Counted from the first letter of the stretch, positions 1 through 11,240 are shown. The stretch is 64,000 bases of DNA from Ecdyonurus torrentis (GCA_949318235.1 OX439127.1:13163355-13227354), one strand, 5' to 3'. Notes: a model not told the origin generated them from the letters alone. A program made the numbers and translations.

Positions 1-365
1 AGAATAACAATGCAAATTTAACAAAATTTTGGTAAAAATTTATCGTGGTCGTGTGTACAGTGTCTGAAAAATTAAAAGCATTTTAAATACGAGGAGTGTT
101 TGGCTTGTTTGCTAGCAGCTCACCTGAGCGCAAGGAGCTACCTCTTCTCTTTTCCGACAATCTTTGTCTTCTTCTTCCAAGCTTCATGTTAAACATCTAT
201 TTACTATTTATGTAAAAAGCGAGATTTATCATTATGCACAATATTTTGAGGTGCGCAAAAATGGATCAAGTTTAAATGGTTAGCCTTTATTTTTCGGAGT
301 ATTGGAACATACTCTTAATTGATGCTCTATGCATTATATATTTTTTGGACTAAGTTAGAAATGGT

Positions 366-455
366 TTTCTCTACCACAGTATCCCTATCAGTCTAAGCTT
401 ATTACTATCTCCCATTCCCCAATTTTTCCTAATCTAAAAGTGTTTCTATCAAATT
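366..455 (-). repeat. Dispersed ~110-bp repeat, copy 1
   Basis: This short repeat family occurs at least six times in the window. Its hallmarks are GATAGAAAAACACATAGAT at one end, GGGGAATGGGAGATAGTAAT in the middle, and CAGGGATACTGTGGTAGAGA at the other end. Here it is read on the minus strand. It is probably an old MITE or SINE fragment; no coding capacity. Confidence 0.6.
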
Positions 456-495
456 TCTTCAATACAATACAATGTTCAAAGTTGCAAAAACTCAC

Positions 496-3400
496 CTCTC
501 ACATCTACAGGCACATTACACATCTTCCTCACAGTGGGTTCATCTCCTAGTCTAGCCATCCTTGTATAATCATCTGTAAGCAAATACATATTGAAAATTA
601 AAACAAATGCCTAAACATTACGTGTGCACTTTATTATTATTATTTATTTATTTATTTTAAGGCCATTGACTTATAAAAAGATATGGCAGTACACCAGTAG
701 ATAGATTAGAGAAAATAAATACGATAGTTAACTGGTAGCTGGCAGGGACACCTTATGTGTGCAGTGTGAGAGAAAATGCTCTAATTAATAGGAATAGGTG
801 GTACATACCCTCATTAGAAATAATTTTCTCTCTCGTAAGATGTCCCAGCCAGCTTAAGATGCACTATATTTTATTGTCCCTTTTTTCTGTTGTTTGTGTT
901 TTGCTATCATAAATTTTTATTAGTCTAGTAACACAAATTCGATTTATCTTTAACGAATGTGTCTGTATTGGCAAACAAATGATTCAAATAGTTATCGCCA
1001 ACTGGACCTAATTTTATGCACGGTGATACTTTGAACCAAGAGAACTACTATGGGGTATTGCAATGCCAAATGTTGACTTATGTGGGTTTGAAATCCAAGG
1101 CACATACGACTGAAAGTAAATTTCAACATAATACACTTTTTAATTATACCACATTGCCTATAGCAATGATAGCAACAATCAAAATTGGGAGATATTGGAC
1201 CTCTCCCCCTCCCCTAAATAATTCATAAAAGCTTGATTGTTGTACTTATTAATTAACATGACAACATACAGTAAGTGATCAAAAATATGTAGTTTCTTTA
1301 AGGATGGATCAACTTTTTTAAATTTCAAACTAGAGTATTCTGGCATTTATTTAAAAAAACATTTTTTTAATTACAAATTGTAATTATGTAGTCTATAACA
1401 GTTGAAAGCTTAAAAACGTAATCAGTAGATGCTCACCAATATAATGACAGTAATTAAGTTTTGTTTTTTCAAAGAGATATATTACAATAACCAACAATTA
1501 AGCTTCGGTCATTATACTGAAACATAAATATGCCAACACAAAAGTTGCCTTCCCTATTAACAGTTTCCAATTATTCCACCACAAATTGTCATGTACATAT
1601 TTAAATCTAAATGTCATGTCATTACCACCACCATGTAGTCTGTCAGATTAAAGAATACCACGAGTGTAATGATAAATGTGTATGTTTGTTATGTGGTGGC
1701 TTCTGTACTAGGTACCACACTTTATTGTCCATCTCGGACCCTATCATTAAGTCATTATGCAAAACTGTAGACTTGTAGAATGCAATGTATCTATGATGTT
1801 TATGTGTCTTGGTGTTTAAAGCGATACTTAACCCTAAAAATAAGCAATTTTTATTCTTCTCTAAAATAATTCAATAGAAATCAGTCGTTTATTTTACTTT
1901 TCTAGCCCACGAGATAAGCGAGCCCCGCTAGTGTAAAGAGGAAATCTCTGACGTCAGAGATTTCCTTTACTGTGTGAGTAAAAAATCTGTACACCTTTTC
2001 AGGTAAGCTTAGTAGGTACAGCAAGGGGTACAATTTTTTTACTCTCACAGTAGAGGGGCGTGTACTCTATATCGTTACCCTCGCGGGGCTCGCTTATCCC
2101 GCGGACTAGAAAAGTCAAATAAACGACTGATTACTATTGAATTGTTTTAGAAAAGAACAAAAAATACTCATTTTTAGGGTTTAGTATTGCTTTAATAAAT
2201 TAATAATACATAAAATCTAAATTTTCTTTGTTTTGATTCATATTGTACAACCAATAATATGCGTATTAGGAAAAAACCATCGCGGTTAATATTAATAAGT
2301 TTAAAAAAATATTTAGAAAATAGTTGGTAGAGATTAGAGCACGTTGAATTGAAAATTAATAAAACGCGAAAATTCTCTAATTTAACCCATATATTCCCAT
2401 AATTATTTTGAATGAAATTTTTGGTCATATTGATATCTCAAGCTATTTTGGGGTTGGTGAATCCAAAAATGTCACCCAAAATTTTTTTCGACGCACGGTA
2501 TGCAAGCACTATGATGTTGCGAAAACGCATCACTGGGCTGAATGTGGTACATATTAGGAATATCTTTTATAATGACAAAGTTAAGTAATGAAGGCTTTTT
2601 TGATGTCACTTCATTTGATTTTTGAAAAAGGAACTAAAATAAGGGTGTTTTAGCGTAATTAGGGTGGTTTGGGGGTAGTTTTTCTGAAAATAACTTTTGA
2701 AATTTTTCTGAAAAATTAACAAAAGGAAAATAAAAATGGGAAAAATAATTTAAAATAAACAAAATGAACGAGAACATATACCTGATCTTATGTTATTTAT
2801 GCTAATCATATCGAGTTGCACGTCCTTGTTTGTTTTTGTTTATTTTTTCCCTTTTTATTCTCACATTAAATATTTTTCAGAAATTTTTCAAATGTTTTTT
2901 TCAGAAATACAACCCCCAAACCACCCTTATCCCGCTAAAACCCCCTATAATAGTTTATTTTACAATAATAAAAAAATATAAAATTAAAAAAGCCTATATA
3001 ACTACCCATCGTCAATATAAGATGTAACTCTATTTTGTACCTCATTGAGCCCAGTGATGCGTTTTCGCAACATTGAAGTTGAAGTGCCACCTGCACCCAG
3101 GGTTTGTATCACAGGTTCAACCAAATTTTTATACATGTTTCATAACATCGTGAGATTGTACAATTAATGTTTTAACTACATATCTTGAAAATTATAATTT
3201 ATATTATAATTTAAGTGCGTTAACCTAGGAGTAAGAGATTTTGCACAAAAAGGTCGCTTTGGTTTTTGCCTGATTTGATTAGCCTTATAATTAGGCTATG
3301 GCCTCAAATTTTTTTTATGCACAACTAAGATAATAAACTTTATTGTGTAGGGTTGACAAATCATTAAAATCTAAATTGCAGTTTGTAAAAAATTAAAAAT

Positions 3401-4437
3401 TTTAAATTTTAAAATGTTGCGAAAACGCAACTATAGTATTATATGGGTTAAATAGTAAATTGGGACTAGGGATCAAATATTCTAGCTTGAGCTAGTTAAA
3501 AAGTAGACGTTAAAGGGATGGAGGTATAGTGTCAAAGTGAGGAAGTGAGGGAGGACACATATTGCTTGCTGGCTGCCTGTCTTACACCCCTCTTAGACAC
3601 GATTTTATATTACAGTGTGAGGATGAGAGGTTTTAAACAGCAAGCCGAGTTTGCGCGCGCGATTTTAACCAATCAGCGCGTGCAGCTGCGGGGGCATCGC
3701 GTATAAAAACGCGACTGCCACTTGCTTCCTCAGCTCAGTCAGTTAGCAGATGTGGTGTGAGCCATCTCTAGCTGTACAGAGCTCTCTGCCGAGCCTTACT
3801 GATGAGTCCTAGGTAAAGGACGAAACCGGTCTAAGGCAAAGAGTAAGTCTGATGCTGTTTTATAATGTTGTGTCTTTGACGTAGTGTGAGAACGTGAGAT
3901 GCTAGGCACATCGTATTTTATTTTGACACTATACCTCCATCCCTTTAACGTCTACTTTTTAACTAGCTCAAGCTAGAATATTTGATCCCTAGTCCCAATT
4001 TACTATTTAGTTTAGAGAATTTTCGCGTTTTATTAATTTTCAATTCAACGTGCTCTAATCTCTACCAACTATTTTCTAAATATTTTTTTAAACTTATTAA
4101 TTGTACAACCAATACAACAATGATGGTTCAAACAATTCATTAATATTATATTGAGAGTTTGTAATTTAACGCCTATTTTACACGGGTAGTTTTAATGAAA
4201 GGGTTTAGCTTTCGTGTTACACCGTGTTATATAAGCAGTAAACTGACATTGAAAAGGAATTCCCGGTCGAGCCGAATTCCTTTTCAATGTCAGTTTACTG
4301 CTTATATAACACGGTGTAACACGAAAGCTAAACCCTTTCAATATTATATTATTTAGTGTAAAGCAAGTCTCAGGGAATAACATTTTCTTTCACTATAGCT
4401 ACTGGACAAGTAGTTCACAATAGGCCTATCATTAAAA

Positions 4438-4517
<80 letters not shown>

Positions 4518-6531
4518 CCTGGCTTAGATTTGGAGTCTTTGTTTAAATAAGGTAAAAATTGAAGAACGCGCCTCTACCAACTTTCTTTTTCCTCACTGCT
4601 ACATGGGGAGAATATAGCAATGCTCTATCCTTTTTATAATCAGTAGTCCAACTACCTTCACCTCAGGTGTAACTTTGGCAAATATATAGTAACTTTGTCA
4701 CTTTTGCCTGAGCAATAAAAAATTATAATCTACTGCACAATTAATTGATTTTTCATCCTACTTTTAGCATAGCAAAATAAAATGTTATGTCTCCCACAAA
4801 TTTATGTGTTTGTGGTTTTTAAAAAGGTAGGGAGTGCACTGAGAGTGAGAGAGTACAAGATAAATGCATACCAGATGTTGGGGATGCACACTCCATGCAG
4901 CATCCAGTCTAGGGTCACAAGTGCGCAAGGGCTAAATTCAAAGCTTAATACTACAAAAAAAAAAAAAAAAAATTATCACCGCCCGATTTGCCTTTGTTTC
5001 TAAGTTACACAATATTTTATATATGCTGGGTGGCAAAAGTTTTGAATGAAGAAAGTCTGCTTTATTCCTAATCACATCATCAAAAATATTCTTTTGCCAT
5101 TTTTGCTGTCATAGATTTGAACTCGGTACGCATGATAAGTACAAAATATATAATAAAATGTTTTAGGTTGAATTCACCTTTAGAAATTTGATCCCTATTC
5201 CCAATAATCTATAAACTACAGAATCTGCATGTTCTATTATTTCTCAATTTAACGCATTCTACATCACTACTATTTTCTTTTATGCTATATTTATTATTAT
5301 TATTATTCTAAACATTTATATATTAAATTTATGTTAGTTTAAATTAACAATAAACTAAACCAATTACCATTGGAATGAGGACTTTCTCCATGTTCACTGC
5401 CTGCAGCCAAGGGTACAGTACTAATATCCAATCGCTTTGCATATGCACCTGAAAAATAATTACAATAAGTAAATAAAAGCTGGGCACCAATAATTATTTA
5501 TAATATTGTGTTTAAATTTCAAACATGCACTTTAACTTCAACTTGTTAAAAGTACTTTGAGTGTTCAATGAGTTATGTTTTCTGAAATTAAATAAACTGA
5601 AAATGCAAATTGTTGTGTTTTTACATTCCTAAATTCATTCATTAAATTGTTACAAGCACAAGATTTGATTGCAGCTTGTTGTATAAAACTATATTTTTGA
5701 CCTCAGCCCATATTTTGTTTAAAACATAATAGTTACAGTAAAGGATGTTATTGAAAAACACATAGATAGATTAGGAAAAGTTGGGGAATGGGAGCTAATA
5801 ATGAGCTTAGACTGACAGGGATGTTGTGGTGTAAAGAAAATAAATTGTAGCCCAGGGCAATAATAAATATTAATAATAATAAGAAGCGTATGTACACTAT
5901 GTGGCTTGTAAAAAGTAAATGGAAATGCTGACACTGCAATGAAGTAGTTGGAATGCAATTGTAATTTCAAAAGCATTTCTCAGCCTTCTTGTAGCATTCG
6001 TCTGTGCAACAACTAAAATATGCATGCATTAAGGTATTTCTATAGATAGGTAATCCAAAGAGAATATCGTTATTCAATTTTCTGTTGCCTTTCAATTTAT
6101 TTTATCCTGGAAGTTATATTTTGTTGCCCATTTGATCAATGTAATTTTGACCCGCAATACACGTCTCCAGCTGACCAGTACTTTTCAGCGGGAATCCTCT
6201 CTGGATTACATGAGTTATCTACTTACATTAGCATGCATCTTTGGCCAGCTGTCTCAAGAACACCTTCTCTCTCTCTCAATGTAAAATTCATACCAATACA
6301 ATATATCGATCTCTTTGCATCAAGATGAAGCTTCTACACTTTTCAAATTTCCAAAGAATGAATGATCTACACTTTACAAAGTCACAGCTACCTGGAGCTT
6401 CTGCTACATAAAACAGGTGTGAATTCGCCAGTTAGCCTCAAATTTGTAAAGTGTAGATCGTTCATCTTCATCTTGATGTGAGAAATTTGATATTAAAAAC
6501 GGTGCAAGATCGTGAGTGCACAACTCAAGGA

Positions 6532-6622
<91 letters not shown>

Positions 6623-7803
6623 AGAAAGCAAAGATGGTATTTTGCTGTCTAGTTTGACTTTCTATGATCTTTTTCTCCAGACAGAAAGTGAGAACAAAGA
6701 CAGAGAGAGAGATAGAGAGAGAAAGGTGTGCAGGTGACGACTGGTCAAGGAGACATGCACACTTTGTTTGTTGCACAGACGACTGCTACAAAATGAAGAA
6801 ATGCAGCAAAGGGCACACTTTGCTTTTATATTGTCAATTACTGTCCAGATACTTTATTGGAGTGGTATTTCCTTTATTTACATTTTATAAGCCTCGTAAT
6901 GTACCAACTGCTCATACTAATCATATAGAAAGTGAGCTTTGTAAGAAGGTAATCTATTGCCTTGCATTTGGCTTACCAAGATGGCGTGAGCATTGCATAG
7001 TCATTTTCAGCACCTCATCTCTAGCTATGGACAGCTGATTCATCCACACTGGGACTCATTAGCATGGCAAGGAGAGAGAATCTTACCTCCAGCCTAGAAG
7101 GCTGGTAGAGAACTGAGTCACTGGTCAACCAAGCCATGGATTTTTATGTCCACAGCAGTGCCACCAGTGAGGCAAGAAAATTTCAGTTCTATGTTCAAAC
7201 TGCTAAAGCAAATTGTAAGACCAGGATATAAAGATTGAGAAATAGCAGGTTAAACATGGGCAAGACAAAAGAAGGAAAAGGAAGAATGGCACAACCTTGA
7301 AATGATGACAGAAAGACAAAACAGCTGTCCATAGCTAGAGATGCAATGCCAAAAATGCCAGTGTGATATGCACAATGCTCACACCCTCTAAACTAAATGT
7401 AAGCTATAATTCCATTCTAATAACACTTGCATTCTATATGATAAATATGAGCGGCTAGTACATACGCTTATTTTATTTATTTTTATTTTTTGAACATTTC
7501 CATAATGCAATAAGCTGATATACAAAAGTATAAATAATGCAATAGAGTAAAAATAAGCAGTATTTTCTTACAAGGAAAATATCCTTTAGCTTCTGTGCGT
7601 TGATTGATACCCAAAAGCCAGCCTGCTGGAGCAGAGCTCGAAGATCCTTCAGCTACTTTCAAGATGTCGTCTATTTCAAGTGCTACTTCTCCTGAACCAG
7701 CTGGAGAAAAAGCCTTGATTGCTTGGTATAAAACCAATCCATCTGATCTGGTATTCGAACCAGAATTGCCACTTCTATACACCATCATAACATCTTCATC
7801 CAT
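496..7803 (-). CDS. SH3-domain protein, 5' coding exons (possible PI3-kinase p85-like regulatory subunit), partial
   Basis: Three minus-strand exons chain in phase: 7572-7803 (start ATG at 7803, an in-frame TGA lies upstream, donor phase 1), 5368-5448 and 496-573. All have GT/AG borders and all end in phase 1. Exon 1 encodes a short acidic leader and then an SH3 domain: the YQAIKAF strand, an acidic EVALEIDDIL stretch, then GWLLGINQRT and GYFP, the usual GW...N...G.FP core. An SH3 domain this close to the N-terminus, with a long n-Src/RT insertion and a GWLxGxN..T motif, resembles the p85 subunit of class IA PI3-kinase, which recruits the lipid kinase to phosphotyrosine receptors. That identity is inference: RhoGAP and SH2 domains would lie beyond the left edge. 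Exons 2 and 3 (about 52 residues) show no domain I recognise. Other SH3 adaptors remain possible. Introns carry the hammerhead element and other repeats. Confidence 0.55.
1820..2191. mobile_element. TTAA-flanked foldback MITE, family A copy 1
   Basis: Long imperfect inverted repeats of about 110 bp (AGCGATACTTAACCCTAAAA at the left end, its near-complement at the right) are flanked by TTAA at 1816-1819 and 2192-2195. The target site is piggyBac-like. There is no transposase frame. The interior has a second palindrome with a TGACGTCA core near 1951. A diverged copy lies at 56588-56930. Confidence 0.75.
2386..3447. mobile_element. Non-autonomous piggyBac-like element nested in the hammerhead element
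   Basis: The ends are CCCATATA and TATATGGG, flanked by TTAA at 2382-2385 and 3448-3451, the piggyBac target and CCC terminus. Removing it restores the host repeat as seen in the uninterrupted copy near 8310-8330. The interior holds a further foldback (about 2512-3076) whose arms contain GTTGCGAAAACGCATCACTG and its complement, and GGGTGGTTTGGGGGTAG and its complement. No transposase frame is visible. Confidence 0.75.
3702..3740 (+). promoter_or_regulatory. Pol II-like promoter upstream of the hammerhead ribozyme
   Basis: A TATAAAA box at 3702-3708 is preceded by ACCAATCA at 3668-3675 within GC-rich sequence and followed 30-35 nt downstream by two TCAG initiator-like sites (3730-3733 and 3735-3738). 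A transcript starting there would carry the ribozyme about 60 nt from its 5' end. The assignment rests on motif spacing only. Confidence 0.45.
3793..3837 (+). ncRNA. Type I hammerhead ribozyme with loopless stem III
   Basis: All core elements are present and correctly spaced. Stem I is GCCUUA (3793-3798) paired with UAAGGC (3832-3837). The conserved box CUGAUGA is at 3799-3805. Stem II is GUCC (3806-3809) paired with GGAC (3818-3821) around an 8-nt loop. GAAA is at 3822-3825. Stem III is ACC/GGU (3825-3830) with no loop, and the cleavage nucleotide is C3831, so self-cleavage is predicted between 3831 and 3832. Beyond an internal loop, CUCU upstream can pair with AGAG at 3840-3843, extending stem I. 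Minimal stem III hammerheads are known from Penelope-like elements and animal retrozymes and often work best as dimers. Activity is predicted, not shown. Confidence 0.88.
4197..4339. repeat. Perfect 66-bp inverted repeat with 11-nt loop
   Basis: The arms 4197-4262 and 4274-4339 are exact reverse complements around CCGGTCGAGCC. The arms begin GAAAGGGTTTAGC and both border the loop with GAATTC. Similar AATATTATATT strings flank it on both sides. It could be a very young foldback element; a transcript would form a long perfect hairpin suitable for Dicer. Confidence 0.9.
4447..4515. repeat. (TA)n microsatellite
   Basis: About 34 uninterrupted TA units preceded by an A-run; sits between the hairpin repeat and single-copy-looking intron sequence. 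Confidence 0.95.
5185..5285. repeat. Diverged right-arm fragment of the hammerhead element
   Basis: The order TTTGATCCCTA...CCCAAT...CATGTTCTATTA...TCTACATCACTACTATTTTCT matches the right arm at 3990-4080 with many substitutions. It shows the family has been active over a long time. Confidence 0.55.
5742..5855 (+). repeat. Dispersed ~110-bp repeat, copy 2
   Basis: Same family as 366-455, on the plus strand, with AAAAACACATAGATAGATTA, GGGGAATGGGAG, GCTTAGACTGACAGGGATG and AGCCCAGGGCAAT recognisable in order. Confidence 0.6.
6028..6230. repeat. 203-bp duplicated segment, copy 1
   Basis: Identical in length to 38572-38774, with one mismatch noticed (CCCGCAATAC here, CCCCCAATAC there). It starts ATTAAGGTATTTC and ends ACTTACATTA. 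This copy is flanked on both sides by GCATGC, a possible 6-bp target duplication. No coding potential or tRNA-like box recognised. Confidence 0.8.
6535..6612. repeat. (GA)n microsatellite followed by a G-run
   Basis: About 38 GA units followed by a run of Gs. It generates spurious RERERE/SLSLSL frames that are not genes. Confidence 0.95.
6978..7385. repeat. Foldback repeat with CTAGCTATGGACAGCT arms
   Basis: Inverted arms at about 6981-7035 (GAGCATTGCATAGTCATTTT ... TAGCTATGGACAGCT) and 7319-7382 (reverse complement with small differences). A further arm fragment occurs at 53325-53378. No open frame. Confidence 0.55.
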
Positions 7804-8194
7804 CTTTTCATCCACTTTTATTCTTTGTACAGATAATTTAACCAGATCCAATGTCTCCCATCAAGTTAACCTAAAACAAAAGATTAAAAACCATCCATGA
7901 ATTTTGATTAAAAAAAAATGTCAAAGCAATGAGTAGTGTATTGTATTCATTCTTAGAAAGCTAAGAATTAGAGAGAAAGAGAGAGAGAGAGAGCTGGGGT
8001 AATAGGGACCACCAGATACAGTGAGACACTTAGCCTCATTCAAAGTTATTTTGCACAGGGTTTCGACTATTTTGCCCAACCCCAAAAAAAAAACAGTGTG
8101 TTTTTTCAAAAAAAAAAAAAAAAACACCTTGAAAAAACCCACGAAAAAAAAATACTTTTTAAAAAATGACTAAAAGCAAAGAAATATAATATAT

Positions 8195-8735
8195 AGGAAA
8201 AAACCATCGCGGTTGGTATTAATTACGTTTAAAAAAATAATTAGAAAATAGTTGGTAGAGATTAGAGCACGTTGAATTGAAAATTAATAAAACGCGAAAA
8301 TTCTCTAATTCAAATAGTAAATTGGGACTAGGGATGCAAATCATTATAGCTTGTGCTAAATAAAAATAGACGTTAAAAGGGATGAGGGGTATAGTGTCAA
8401 TGTAAAATACGATATACCTAACATCTCACGTTCTCACACTACATCAAAGGCACAACATTATAAAACAGTATCAGACTTACTCTTGGCCTTACTAAGTAAG
8501 TCTGATACTGTTTTATAATGTTGTGCCTTTGATGTGTGCCTTTGATGTAGTGTGAGAACGTGAGAACGTTCTCACACTACATCAAAGGCACAACATTATA
8601 AAACAGTATCAGACTTACTCTTTGCCTTACTAAGTAAGTCTGATACTGTTTTATAATGTTGTGCCTTTGATGTAGTGTGAGAACGTGAGATGTTAGGTAT
8701 ATCGTATTTTACATTGACACTATACCCCTCATGTG
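8195..8735. mobile_element. Second copy of the hammerhead element, rearranged into a zig-zag of inverted segments
   Basis: 8195-8400 matches the left arm of the 2.3-4.1 kb element without the TTAA insertion. It is followed by four alternating copies of a segment of about 60-100 bp (CAGACTTACTC ... ACATCTCACGTTCTCACAC): minus about 8390-8491, plus about 8493-8567, minus about 8568-8629, plus about 8631-8735. The ribozyme core itself is absent, but GCCTTACTAAG, the two stem I strands abutted, marks both turn-points (8486-8496 and 8624-8634). The right outer arm is missing. Confidence 0.7.
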
Positions 8736-10380
8736 AACAATCATAACAATAGGCATTCATAATATGTATGTACAATATGTATGTGTTATATGCATCATAA
8801 TGTATGCATAATTGCATAATATATGTATTTTATGTAATGTATCATACATATGCAGTGCATGCATATGTGTACATATGTATGTACATACATATGTAGAGAA
8901 ACGGCTTTCAGACTGAAAAATTGCTGCACTAAGAAAGCACCACTAAGAACCACTTAACATACAATCGCCATTTTTTGCATGCTTTACAGTGAATCAACAC
9001 AGTTAGGAAGTGTGTAAATGGTTTGTTTACATTCAAACAACTGGTATTATGACGGATGCTTAAACGACATTACATCACATTACAACATCCATCATTCATA
9101 TAACGCAGTCACTAAAAAAAAAAAAGACACAAAAATAATTCATTAAAAGACAAACAGTTCACTACACATTAATTCTTTCAGATAAAATTACTTACAGGCA
9201 ACAAGCAATTAGCTATGCCATTATTGACTTCTTCAATCGTCCATCAAAACAAAAGTCATATGAATGAATGCGTTGATGAAAACATCTTGAAGGAACACTT
9301 TCATGGATTGACGATACTGAATAAACATCTTAAATGTGCCTTAAATACCAATTTATATGTGCAACAAATTATAATAAATGGTGACACTTAATTTAAGACA
9401 GTGGTTCCTGCATAATCAAACTCAAAGTTGTTCACCCGCCCAGTAACATTACCATGAGGCGAAAGCCATGCTGTCTTAGTTTCACGCCCCTTATTACTTA
9501 TTATGTTACATAAAATCACTAGCTGGCATACAAATTACAGCATAAATCATGTGAAATAATTCAAGCTACTAAACTTCACTTAACAATATGGATACAAAAC
9601 TTGACGTCAATTTCTTGTAGCTTCCTTACAAAACTTCAGTTTCTCAAACTCGCCATTCTTTTTCGTTATTCCTATGACGGATGTGAAACTCCCCTCCCCC
9701 CACCAGTTTACAACCTAGCCCGCGAAGAATGTTTCAATTTAGAAATTTGACTTGATGCCGTGCAGAGATAACAAGGGAAGCTGTGCAAGAATGGTGTGTG
9801 CCGTACGTGCATTGGTGGTGTCTATATTGGTGGTAGTATAGGGTCAAAATACACAAAATAATATGTGCAAAAAATTATTCATATATAAGTATAGTTATCG
9901 GTAGTTGTAGTGTTGTAGTTTTAGTTTACAAAAGCGCGGAAATGCACACTTCTTCAAAGCGCCATGTGAGCAATATAATGATTATAGTTGATTACAATGA
10001 TCAATGATTATTAATTGCTGTATATACACTCGAGTGATAATTGATCAATTATCATTATTTATTATATACATGACTATTGACTTCCCCTAAACCTACCCGA
10101 AACTATAATTAAGTGGAAGATCTGAATTTTTGCCCAAATAATGAATGAAAAATTTATTTAGCAAGCTCGATCTTATATGAAATCTTTATTATATAATATT
10201 TTTTAATCTCTAAAATTAATATTATATACATCTATCTATTTCTTTCTCTATCTTTTTTCCCCCTTTTTATTTATTATTATTTTATTTATTATTAATCAAT
10301 ATTTTTTTTCATTTTACAGAAAATGAAAATGCACTTTCACGTGCTCATGCATATTATAGTCAGTAACAGATTCGAGTTTA

Positions 10381-10383
<3 letters not shown>

Positions 10384-10475
<92 letters not shown>
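10384..10475. repeat. (TA)n microsatellite
   Basis: About 46 TA units. Confidence 0.95.
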
Positions 10476-10477
<2 letters not shown>

Positions 10478-10524
10478 TAAATCATGTCACATGTGAATTA
10501 TGAATTATATTCTTTATATTACAT

Positions 10525-10600
10525 AGTGGCGGTCCTACAGAGGGGATTGAGGGGCAGATATCCTCGAGCCCACTATAGGTTTGGGGGCCCAGGGACGAGG
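10525..10600. repeat. Fragment related to the hAT-like element end
   Basis: AGTGGCGGTCCTACAGAGGG resembles the left end of the 61358-62695 element (CAGTGGCGGCCCAATAGAGG). The remainder is degenerate. Confidence 0.45.
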
Positions 10601-10660
10601 CCTACATGTAAAAAATTCAAAGCTCAGAAAAAAATAAAATGTAAAGAACAGGAAGATGAG

Positions 10661-10773
<113 letters not shown>

Positions 10774-10950
10774 AAAGCTTATGTGAAACAATGATTTTCA
10801 TTTGTACACATTTATCCCTAATTTTTAAATACACACAAAAAATTTTAATTAAAAAAAAAATCTAAAGATAAAATAAACAATTCAATTTCCCATAACGATT
10901 AACCTCAGACGTATACTGTAGGTGGACTTTTTTATTATTAATTATTATTA

Positions 10951-11217
10951 TTTTACTCTATAACTTTTCTTAAAAATTTCAGCATTGTACAATATAGCAT
11001 GTGTACCAAATTTCAAATCGATTTGTCCATCTATGTGATAAAAAAAATAGCAAGGTGAGCATAGGACATCCCATATGTTTCTTATAATATTTTCCCCCAT
11101 ATAACTGATGGATAAATCGATTTGAAATTTGGTACACATATACTATTGAAAGAAATAGAAACGTATTCTGATTTTTTTTTTTATTATTATTTTTTTTTTT
11201 TAAGTTATAGAGTAAAA
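10951..11217. repeat. Foldback MITE
   Basis: Arms TTACTCTATAACTT (10953-10966) and AAGTTATAGAGTAA (11202-11215) enclose a strong inner pair, GTGTACCAAATTTCAAATCG near 10999-11018 with its complement near 11117-11138. Outside it, GATTAACCTCAGACG at 10899 resembles the terminus of the 58706-59231 element, so the full element may be larger. Confidence 0.6.
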
Positions 11218-11240
11218 CAAAATAATCTTCCACGTCTAAC

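Larger units (their letters stand above)
2270..4105. mobile_element. Inverted-repeat element carrying a promoter and hammerhead ribozyme (interrupted by a TTAA insertion)
   Basis: The left arm (2270-2381 continuing at 3452-3540) and right arm (about 3921-4105) are inverted copies; each reads through landmarks such as AGAGATTAGAGCACGTTGAA, AAATTGGGACTAGGGAT and GACACTATACCTCC. Between them lie about 380 bp with a CCAAT/TATA promoter and a hammerhead ribozyme. The left arm is split by a 1,062-bp element; a second copy at 8195-8735 lacks that insertion. No protein frame is present. Invertebrate hammerheads of this type are known from Penelope-like elements and retrozymes, but the inverted-repeat ends here look more like a DNA foldback element. 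Classification is open. Confidence 0.7.

Noticed and set aside
124..190. Possible further minus-strand exon ending at a CAG/GTGAGC donor, with frame MKLGRRRQRLSEKRRGSS
   Set aside because: No acceptor gives the phase required by the exon at 496-573; the phase 1-compatible reading hits a stop codon. It could be a separate start exon, but nothing supports that.
3793..3837. tRNA or microRNA precursor as an explanation for the 3.8 kb structure
   Set aside because: There is no acceptor stem with T-loop GTTCNA, and the invariant CUGAUGA/GAAA positions fit the hammerhead specifically.
6404..6776. Open frames rich in RE or SL dipeptides
   Set aside because: They are translations of (GA)n; the same applies to frames at 10.5-10.9, 31.7-32.0 and 53.6-53.8 kb.
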